Shown piece by piece: positions 50,106 to 60,400 of a stretch of 64,000 nucleotides of DNA (position 1 is its first letter; every line of letters starts with the position of its first letter). A model generated the notes under the pieces. The model searched no databases, was not told where the DNA came from, and was given only the letters and a program-made list of their open reading frames with translations. This DNA is from Hippasteria phrygiana (Eukaryota; Echinodermata; Asteroidea; Valvatida; Goniasteridae). The DNA lies in contig JAZGUH010000276.1 in assembly GCA_037893225.1 (NCBI GenBank), positions 744,001 through 808,000 on the forward strand. The letters run 5' to 3'. Position numbers and translations under genes: made by a program.

Positions 50106-50672
50106 CCGCGTATGGGTAATAATGGACATGATGGAAATGACAACTGACTTACATTGTGTGTTCAGTCATGGAGAAAGGATATAGCCGAGTTAAACCTTCC
50201 CCTCCTCCTACGTACGCGTACGCTATGTCCAGCTGCATGCATTGCCTTGACACACACGTCACGTCACATGCACTGCGTGTAAATTAGGCAAATTACAACT
50301 TAGTCTAACTGCATGATGATCGATCGACTGGGAGTTTAAAGCCAATTCTTGGCCACAAAATGAGTTAGTTTTCCTTGGTTGACTCCCTTTGATTTCCAAG
50401 GTAAGCCTACCGTTTCTTTCCAAACTAAATGCATCGAAGTTCAGTAAACGAGGCATTTTTTTACGGCTAAGAATTGAACAAAATCTCGCTCGCTTCTGCT
50501 TTCCTGCAACTTCTGTTTTGCACGTGCATTTTTGGTTTCTAGACGTTACTGCCATTAGATTAAACATAAACAAAGCACCCGACTAAACGTTGTTTACATT
50601 ACGTCATGGGGCTCCTGGATGGTATGTAGAGGGCGCTATCATACCATTTTCACTGGGTGCACCCACAGACAT

Positions 50673-51076
50673 GTGGGTGCACCGAACTCCCATTGACCTT
50701 AGTGTAAAATCCATTAACTTCAGTGAAAAAAATCCTTATCCATGAATCTCTCAGTTTTTGTGACAACTGAAAATTATAGTTCGATTATTAATCTGTCAAA
50801 TTCTTTTCAATTTTTGGCAGGTCAGCATTTTATTTTTTTTGCTATTTGCCATAGAGAGTACCACCCCCCCCCCCCCCCCCCAAAAATGTGTTTTTTCCCA
50901 AACCGGCGAGCTTCCATTTTTCACAAAAGTTAAAGCACAGAACCCCCAGGTTATGATAGCTGATCATAATTACACAATATATCAATTGCATGACCCCACC
51001 CCCCCCCCCCCCCCCAATTGATTATTCAAAAAGAGTTTGGCACAGCCATTTTGGCCCATTCAGTGTGGCGCACCCT
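50673..51076. mobile_element. MITE, second copy of the GGTGCACC family
   Basis: Left GTGGGTGCACCGAACTCCC, right GTGTGGCGCACCCTG. Shares long blocks with 44549-44993 but has acquired two long C runs (about 50864-50881 and 50998-51015) where that copy has only a short one. Confidence 0.85.
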
Positions 51077-53382
51077 GCAAAGGACAGGGGAGTTAGGGTC
51101 CGGTGCTTTGAGTTTCCGGCACGAACAGGGGGTGGGAACAGGGGTTTTTAGGTCTTGTAAAAAGTCACTAGCGACAGATTCGAAGGAGAGCGTTGAAATG
51201 GCACCTGTTCTTTCCATTTTTTTCCCTACATGTAACAAGTCAGCGTCAGATCATGGCTGCACCTACTCTTTAGGGTCTAAGATTGGGTTCCCTCTTTTCT
51301 GCAATTCATCTGCATGACCCTCCAAATTCTCTCCAGACAACTCTAGAGTTAGGAACCAAACCAACAGACAGACTCCAGACAACAGAAAACAAAACCACAA
51401 GCATTACAAATTCAGAAATGGACTTTTAATACTTGAAATGAGCGAAAAACAAAACCAAAATGTGACTGAATATCTTTCACAAAATAAAAATTCAAACTTT
51501 GAAGAACTGCTCCTCAGTGTAACAAAGAAAGAATGGAGAGATATACCATACCCTGTGGAGACATGAAAACAATAGAGACAAAGGGACTGAATAGGTCTCC
51601 ACAGGGCAATTCTATGGGTTAGGTTGTCTCCACAAGGAATTTTGTGTACAAAGTCTATGGGGGTTTGCTTAAGTACAGTGACAAAGGGGAGAACAATGCC
51701 ACGTCTCCACAGGGATGCAAAAAACGCGAATAAGTGTTGCGAACAACTGACCGAAATGTTGGCACAAATATGTGTGAAGACTTATAAGTGCATGAACCAG
51801 AACAATGGCAAATGACACCACACTTTGATACTCTGCAAACCTCAGTTATAAACATTTTAACCACACACAGTTCTTGTCAAAATAAAATAAAGTGCCACGG
51901 TAGCATTACTACACCAAATTTAAGTTGAGTAAGAAATTGTTATTATTTTGAAAGGCAATATCTGGTCTATTATATTGTACCAAAGCTATTGTCTGGATAT
52001 TAAAAACAAAAGCAAAATCCTACATTTTACATCTCATAAGAAATACATCTTGATACCAAGATAATCTTGTTCTTGAGTAACATTTTTTAAACGGAAAATT
52101 CAAAATTCTTAAGGGGACTTGAATGAAAAAAAATAAGGAATACAAACAATTTCTGATCATATTTGTCAAACAAAAATATAGTCCAGGATAGATGGTAGTC
52201 TGGCATATAAATTTCAAAAGAAAAACGGAGGAGAACTATTCAAAGGGGAAGGATGGTACTCTATACCTGAACAACTCCATGATGAAACTTGGCAAAAACG
52301 GTTTAATTTTACAGTTTAAAAAACTAAAGCAGCAAATAAAGTAGCTTATCGAATCGAGACGGCACACAACTTATCAACAGCGATGCATCAAGATGTTTTC
52401 ATGACATCTTTTAAGGAATTTGTTATCTCTGCCAATTTGGTATGATTATAAAGCATACACTTCCCCGATATGTTAGATTCTTAATAACAACCATTTCTTT
52501 TCAGAGAATATAATGTGCATAGTTTTCATCTAGCCATGCAAGTTCCTGAAAAGTACCAAACTCCACTTATTCCAAGATTTCTGTAGTTTCAGATTTTAAT
52601 TCGTCAAACAATCCACAAGGGAAATTGACTTGTTTCAGATATTAGGCAGTTTATCTCACCATCTTTACCCAAAGCCATTTAAAGGCATCATTGATGCTTA
52701 AAGTTCCATCTATAGTAGAAAATATTTATTTGCTAAGCAACTGCAGGCTTTTAAGCAGACACAGCTAGAAAAGTAGAAGAATAGTAGAATCAACATTCCC
52801 TCCCCCCCCAAAAAAAAAAAAAAAAAAAAAAAAACCGGGACAAAAGTAGGACTTTGGAGGACAAAATCAGGATAAAAGTAGGACTTTTGCAGGCTTTCCG
52901 GAATAGTTTTCGTTGATACTCAACCATGTCCACAGCATCACAAGCCTCAAGGAAAAGTAGACGTACATGAAAACCTGCAACTGATAATATTTGAAGGTTT
53001 CCATGGTGAAGATAGCAATAAGATAAAGATTTGTGGTAGCACCACGCGGCAAGCTCTCTTTTGTGAGTTTGTGAGGTTCTGAAAAGAACCAGGGGAAACA
53101 CTGAGGAACCAACTCAGAAAACCTGCAAAAGCCATATGCACCACCAAACATGTTGGCCAGTAACGTGTTTTTTTTTTTAGGTATACAAAACATTTCTGTA
53201 AGGAGTAACTTTAGCTCAACAAGTAGGCCTATGAGACCCTGCTTGGCTCAGCTAATCTCCTCATTATCCCAAATGTCAAACGCCCTGAAATAAATGAAAG
53301 AATTTACAGCCCATTTAAGATAAATCATGACAAATTGTCACTCACAAAAAAATGGCTGGGTTCTGGTCACTGACTGCATACC
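51077..53382. other. Intergenic stretch downstream of QARS1, no gene recognised
   Basis: AT-rich. Three GTCTCCACA(A/G)GG motifs lie at 51595-51720 and an A run of about 25 at 52808-52832. No convincing exon. Confidence 0.4.
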
Positions 53383-53834
53383 TTAACCCTCTCTCTGTCT
53401 CTGTGCCAAAATGGAGCCGACTACCCTGTACATGTATACCAAAACCTATCAAGTGACAGGTTGAAACACACACAAGCTGTGAGAGTTGGTGGGTAGATTT
53501 TTTGATAGGCTGTGACACTTAATCCCTTGGATGTGATTTCCTATAAAAATGGGCATGAGGGTTAAGAGGATGTGATTTTAGCAATGAGGGTCCAAAATCA
53601 CATCCTACTCTATTTAAAATCACATCTGAAGCCTGTGAACTATTATTCCACCCTGAGTACATTGTGACTTCTGGGTTTAACAGCTTAAACCGCATTGGGA
53701 TTCTGGACTCTGGATGTGACTTTGGACCCTCATTGTTAAAATCACATTCTCTTAATCCTCCTGTCCATTCTGAATAGGAAATCACATCCAAGGGGTTCAT
53801 AGTGTGATAGTTATAATAGTAGGAGGAGTGTTAA
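53383..53834. mobile_element. TTAA-ended MITE, family A, split by another inverted-repeat element
   Basis: The outer element begins TTAACCCTCTCTCTG and ends GTAGGAGGAGTGTTAA. Its family sequence breaks off after TTTTTTGATAGGCTGTGACAC at about 53518 and resumes at about 53803. The insert (about 53519-53800) has ends CCTTGGATGTGATTTCCTAT / ATAGGAAATCACATCCAAGG and inner stems around GGGTCCAAA. The flanks TGTGACAC and TGTGATAG could be an eroded 8-bp target duplication. Confidence 0.8.
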
Positions 53835-54103
53835 TACACTGTACAAGCATACAGCAGTGTCTAGCCTACTGCAGATTGCACAGGCAGTTGCCTGTAGAAA
53901 ATGAGCATGAATGTTGTGTGCATGCAAAATCATATTGAAATTTGAGGATTTGGGACTGTTAGGGTTAATCCTAAACATTGGCAAAAAATCTTAAAAGTCC
54001 CCCTAAATAGTGGGTACAAGGGTTACATCGCCTCAGACTGCAGTGAGCGCAATCTAGCCGCAAGTGGACAAACATATTTATAAATATTGGACAACAGTGG
54101 ACA
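53835..54103. other. Probable QARS1 downstream flank or distal 3' UTR
   Basis: Unique sequence between the split MITE and the 33-bp minisatellite. A GTTAGGGTTAA motif occurs at about 53957. No AATAAA on the minus strand seen here. Confidence 0.35.
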
Positions 54104-54395
54104 CCTTTGCTTGGAAAGGACAGACAGATTTTTTGACCCTTACTTGGAAAGGACAGACAGATTTGTTAAACTTTGCTTGGAAAGGACAGACAGATTTTTA
54201 AAACTTTGGTTGAAAAGGAGACAGATTTGTTAAACTTTGGTTGGAAAGGACAGACAGATTTTTAAAACTTTGCTTGGAAAGGACAGACAGATTTGTTAAA
54301 CTTTGCTTGGAAAGGACAGACAGATTTGTTAAACTTTGCTTGAAAAGGACAGACAGATTTGTTAAACTTCGTTTGGAAAGGACAGACAGATTTTT
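54104..54395 (-). repeat. 33-bp minisatellite just after the QARS1 stop codon
   Basis: About nine imperfect copies of a 33-bp unit with the core TTGGAAAGGACAGACAGATT (plus strand). Because 33 is a multiple of three, the minus strand stays open in one frame as an 11-residue repeat (LSVLSKQSLTN), but no start or splice site suggests translation. The array begins about 38 bp beyond the QARS1 stop, so it is probably 3' UTR sequence. Confidence 0.85.
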
Positions 54396-54432
54396 AGTCC
54401 CAGATAAAATCCTGCTGTAAACCTGCTGACAC

Positions 54433-54483
54433 TCAGTTCTTGCCCACATCCTCCTTGAGTGCTACAGTTTGATTGAAGATGAT
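54433..54483 (-). CDS. QARS1: QARS1 terminal coding exon with stop
   Basis: 51 nt coding: IIFNQTVALKEDVGKN then TGA at 54433-54435. It corresponds to the conserved GlnRS C-terminal tail of the form FNRTVTLKED. The acceptor TTTCCCCACAG has a good pyrimidine tract. The 3' UTR should run to lower coordinates, into the 33-bp minisatellite. I saw no clear AATAAA on this strand within the next few hundred bases. Confidence 0.94.
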   Translation of the reverse strand: MIFNQTVALKEDVGKN

Positions 54484-57400
54484 CTGTGGGGAAACCAAAG
54501 CAAGAAGCACAATCAAACTGATGAGGCCAAACAAAAATAGTTGTGTTGACCTCCGCGACCGACCCTAAAAGTCACAAAAGTCTGGTTGCGTTTTATTTAT
54601 TTATTTTTTTAAGGAATTTTCAAAATCTCACCTATTCCAGATCCCGTACAAAATGAACAAATTTAAAAAAATAATTGTCTTTAAAGGTAGTGTACATGAT
54701 TGGTCATTGTTGCAATTTTGAGAAATGGGCGGATTTGGGCGTTAGCATTATATAGGAAATATCGTTCCACTGACCTGTTCAAAGTTTTGCGTGGATGGAT
54801 GGCAAATAAAATGAAAGAAATACGGCGCTCATTTTCAACCGTCGGGCAGATGATAGCCTTTAGTCAAGGCGCACGTGGCTAACTGGACGCGTGACGCGCC
54901 CCGAATGTCAGCATGTCCGGGCGCGCCACTCATCCGGGTAGCACGTGCGCCTTGACTAAAGGCTACAAGACAGTTTTCCAACGATTTCCAGCTGGAAATC
55001 GTTGGGAAAACAATATAGATTTCCACTTTTCTTGACGACGACAGCACACCTAGTGCCATCCTTTCACAGGATGATTGAGACTACTGTTAACTGACAGTCT
55101 AGTAAGGTATTTCATAATTCAGTAAAAAAAAATTGGAGGATTACCAATCGTGTACACTACCTTTAAAGGCAGCTACGACAGCATCTCACTTTTAAATAAG
55201 CTTACTTTTTGCCTCCCGACTTCAGAGAGTTACACGACATGTAGTTGATCATGGATGGTTAAAAAAAATAAAAAATTCAACCAACCGACCCTCCTCCCTC
55301 TCGATTTTTCCCATTTAAGGGCAACAAGTTTTGTGGGTTTTTTGGCCTGAGCTTCAAGTATCTGCCGTCCTATCTTTCTCTTACATAACCTGAATTCCTG
55401 CAGAAATCCTGTCTTTGGAAAGACATTGACAAATTGATTTCCTCTCGCTTTTGTAATTCGAAGCAAGAACAAAGTAATTGGCTACGTCTTTTAATCATTG
55501 TACGTATTTGACAATTTCGATGACCTACCTTGTTTGGCGTCGAGTCCGGATCAACAGAGAAGTAGCCCTTCCTCTCAAACTGAAACTTGTCGTAGACTTG
55601 AGCTCCCCTGACTGACTGATCAATCAATGCATCAGGTATGATCCTCAGAGAGTCCTAATCAGAAACAAAACACACAACATCTTAAATGCATGTGGAGAAG
55701 AGATTTCTAGCCGTCCTGACTTTCTATGTGACAGACATTCCAGCAATGCAAACCTTGCTTTGTACCCGATTACGATCAGTAAAAACCTTCTTCAAACTTG
55801 GCCCTGCCCCTAGCCTAGAACTCCTCTCCTATACACTCCTTACAATCAATCCATTTGACCCCATTATAATCTTACCTAATTACAATCAATCACAAAACCT
55901 CTTACTTCCTCAACAGAGGCGTAGCAATGGGGGGGGGGGGGGGGGGTGGGGGGCGGGAGGGGGGGGCACAGGCTGTGGGGGGGGCACAGATTCCCTCCCC
56001 TACACACTACTTATTTAAACCTTCTGTATCTTACCGGATTTCAGTCAGTTAAGAAACCTCCTACTTCCTCATACTAGGCTCCACCCCTAGCCTAGATTCC
56101 CTCTCCTACACACTACTTATTTAAACCTTCTGTATCTTACCTGATTACAGTCAGTTAAGAAACCTCCTACTTCCTCATACTAGGCTCCACCCCTAGCCTA
56201 GATTCCCTCTCCTACACACTACTTATTTAAACCTTCTGTATCTTACCTGATTACAGTCAGTTAAGAAACCTCCTACTTCCTCATACTAGGCTCCACCCCT
56301 AGCCTAGATTCCCTCTCCTACACACTACTTATTTAAACCTTCTGTATCTTACCTGATTACAGTCAGTTAAGAAACCTCCTACTTCCTCATACTAGGCTCC
56401 ACCCCTAGCCTAGATTCCCTCTCCTACACACTACTTATTTAAACCTTCTGTATCTTTAACCTGATTACAGTCAGTTAAGAAACCTCCTACTTCCTCATAC
56501 TAGGCTCCACCCCTTGCCTAGATTTCCTCCCCTACACACTACTTATTTAAACCTTCTGTATCTTACCTGATTACAGTCAGTTAAGAAACCTCCTACTTCC
56601 TCATACTAGGCTCCACCCCTAGCCTAGATTTCCTCCCCTACACACTACTTATTTAAACCTTCTGTATCTTACCTGATTACAGTCAGTTAAGAAACCTCCT
56701 ACTTCCTCATACTAGGCTCCACCCCTAGCCTAGATTTCCTCCCCTACACACTACTTATTTAAATCTTCTGTATCTTACCTGATTACAGTCAGTTAAGAAA
56801 CCTCCTACTTCCTCATACTAGGCTCCACCCCTAGCCTAGATTCCCTCCCCTACACACTACTTATTTAAACCTTCTGTATCTTTAACCTGATTACAGTCAG
56901 TTAAGAAACCTCCTACTTCCTCATACTAGGCTCCACCCCTAGCCTAGATTTCCTCCCCTACACCCTACTTATTTAAATCTTCTGTATCTTACCGGATTTC
57001 AGTCAGTTAAGAAACCTCCTACTTCCTCATACTAGGCTCCACCCCTAGCCTAGATTCCCTCTCCTACACACTACTTATTTAAACCTTCTGTATCTTACCT
57101 GATTACAGTCAGTTAAGAAACCTCCTACTTCCTCATACTAGGCTCCACCCCTAGCCTAGATTCCCTCCCCTACACACTACTTATTTAAACCTTCTGTATC
57201 TTTAACCTGATTACAGTCAGTTAAGAAACCTCCTACTTCCTCATACTAGGCTCCACCCCTAGCCTAGATTTCCTCCCCTACACCCTACTTATTTAAATCT
57301 TCTGTATCTTACCGGATTTCAGTCAGTTAAGAAACCTCCTACTTCCTCATACTAGGCTCCACCCCTAGCCTAGATTCCCTCCCCTACACACTACTTATTT

Positions 57401-60400
57401 AAATCTTCTGTATCTTACCGGATTTCAGTCAGTTAAGAAACCTCCTACTTCCTCATACTAGGCTCCACCCCTAGCCTAGATTCCCTCCCCTACACACTAC
57501 TTATTTAAATCTTCTGTATCTTACCGGATTTCAGTCAGTTAAGAAACCTCCTACTTCCTCATACTAGGCTCCACCCCTAGCCTAGATTCCCTCCCCTACA
57601 CACTACTTATTTAAACCTTCTGTATCTTACCTGATTACAGTCAGTTAAGAAACCTCCTACTTCCTCATACTAGGCTCCACCCCTAGCCTAGATTCCCTCC
57701 CCTACACACTACTTATTTAAACCTTCTGTATCTTTAACCTGATTACAGTCAGTTAAGAAACCTCCTACTTCCTCATACTAGGCTCCACCCCTAGCCTAGA
57801 TTTCCTCCCCTACACCCTACTTATTTAAATCTTCTGTATCTTACCGGATTTCAGTCAGTTAAGAAACCTCCTACTTCCTCATACTAGGCTCCACCCCTAG
57901 CCTAGATTCCCTCCCCTACACACTACTTATTTAAACCTTCTGTATCTTTAACCCGATTACAGTCAGTTAAGAAACCTCCTACTTCCTCATACTAGGCTCC
58001 ACCCCTAGCCTAGATTTCCTCCCCTACACCCTACTTATTTAAATCTTCTGTATCTTACCGGATTTCAGTCAGTTAAGAAACCTCCTACTTCCTCATACTA
58101 GGCTCCACCCCTAGCCTAGATTCCCTCCCCTACACACTACTTATTTAAATCTTCTGTATCTTACCGGATTTCAGTCAGTTAAGAAACCTCCTACTTCCTC
58201 ATACTAGGCTCCACCCCTAGCCTAGATTCCCTCCCCTACACACTACTTATTTAAATCTTCTGTATCTTACCGGATTTCAGTCAGTTAAGAAACCTCCTAC
58301 TTCCTCATACTAGGCTCCACCCCTAGCCTAGATTCCCTCCCCTACACACTACTTATTTAAACCTTCTGTATCTTACCTGATTACAGTCAGTTAAGAAACC
58401 TCCTACTTCCTCATACTAGGCTCCACCCCTAGCCTAGATTCCCTCCCCTACACACTACTTATTTAAACCTTCTGTATCTTTAACCTGATTACAGTCAGTT
58501 AAGAAACCTCCTACTTCCTCATACTAGGCTCCACCCCTAGCCTAGATTTCCTCCCCTACACCCTACTTATTTAAATCTTCTGTATCTTACCGGATTTCAG
58601 TCAGTTAAGAAACCTCCTACTTCCTCATACTAGGCTCCACCCCTAGCCTAGATTCCCTCCCCTACACACTACTTATTTAAACCTTCTGTATCTTTAACCC
58701 GATTACAGTCAGTTAAGAAACCTCCTACTTCCTCATACTAGGCTCCACCCCTAGCCTAGATTTCCTCCCCTACACCCTACTTATTTAAATCTTCTGTATC
58801 TTACCGGATTTCAGTCAGTTAAGAAACCTCCTACTTCCTCATACTAGGCTCCACCCCTAGCCTAGATTCCCTCCCCTACACACTACTTATTTAAACCTTC
58901 TGTACCTTACCTGATTACAGTCAGTTAAGAAACCTCCTACTTCCTCATACTAGGCTCCACCCCTAGCCTAGATTCCCTCCCCTACACACTACTTATTTAA
59001 ACCTTCTGTATCTTTAACCTGATTACAGTCAGTTAAGAAACCTCCTACTTCCTCATACTAGGCTCCACCCCTAGCCTAGATTTCCTCCCCTACACCCTAC
59101 TTATTTAAATCTTCTGTATCTTACCGGATTTCAGTCAGTTAAGAAACCTCCTACTTCCTCATACTAGGCTCCACCCCTAGCCTAGATTCCCTCCCCTACA
59201 CACTACTTATTTAAACCTTCTGTATCTTACCTGATTACAGTCAGTTAAGAAACCTCCTACTTCCTCATACTAGGCTCCACCCCTAGCCTAGATTCCCTCC
59301 CCTACACACTACTTATTTAAACCTTCTGTATCTTTAACCTGATTACAGTCAGTTAAGAAACCTCCTACTTCCTCATACTAGGCTCCACCCCTAGCCTAGA
59401 TTCCCTCCCCTACACACTACTTATTTAAACCTTCTGTATCTTACCTGATTACAGTCAGTTAAGAAACCTCCTACTTCCTCATACTAGGCTCCACCCCTAG
59501 CCTAGATTCCCTCCCCTACACACTACTTATTTAAACCTTCTGTATCTTTAACCTGATTACAGTCAGTTAAGAAACCTCCTACTTCCTCATACTAGGCTCC
59601 ACCCCTAGCCTAGATTTCCTCCCCTACACCCTACTTATTTAAATCTTCTGTATCTTACCTGATTACAGTCAGTTAAGAAACCTCCAGGGACCTCTGATGG
59701 ATCTTCTGGGTTCTTGTGCTTAAACCTGTTAAAATGATATTGAATTAAATGACATTTGAAAACCATTGAAGGGCAAAACCCAATATTGAATTTGAAAACC
59801 ACTCGTGATTGCAAAGATCTCTAGAATATTATAAGGACTGGAAATACAGCCAACTTCAAATGGCAAGATTCTGCCCTGTCTAACTCGAATAAATCGCAGA
59901 CACGAAGACAGTTTCAAGCAATTGCCAGATTTGTGCCTAAAGTTAGACAGGCTATGCCGAACTTCTGGCAGAAGACCTGCCCAGCCTCAAGCACCAAACC
60001 TGTACCACATCCAATTCAATTCACTCTGGCAAGATTCTGAAATTGTGCATGTTTGTGAAGACTGCACCTTATCCTTGCTAGATCTCTGTTCCTGGTATCA
60101 TAAAATGTCTCCTTTCAGAGGCTCTCATCTTCAATATGTCGAACAGGTTCGACAATTATTCAATATTTGAAGAAACTGTTGCATTTCTGCCACTCTATGG
60201 TCCAGAGTTGTGATCCATTCAGTCACAAATCACTTGCAATTCAGTCACAAGTCCATCACAAGTCTGGTCTCAAGCCAAGTCACAAGCTATTCAAATGAAC
60301 TATGAAAAAAGTATTCCTTTGTCATTGTTTATCCCCTGCAGCTTATGAGCTGGCTTGCGATTGGCTTGCGATTGGCTTGATTACAACTCTGCTATGGTCA

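Noticed and set aside
55990..59690. CRISPR-like array
   Set aside because: Units are contiguous with no unique spacers, and the sequence is a eukaryotic intron.
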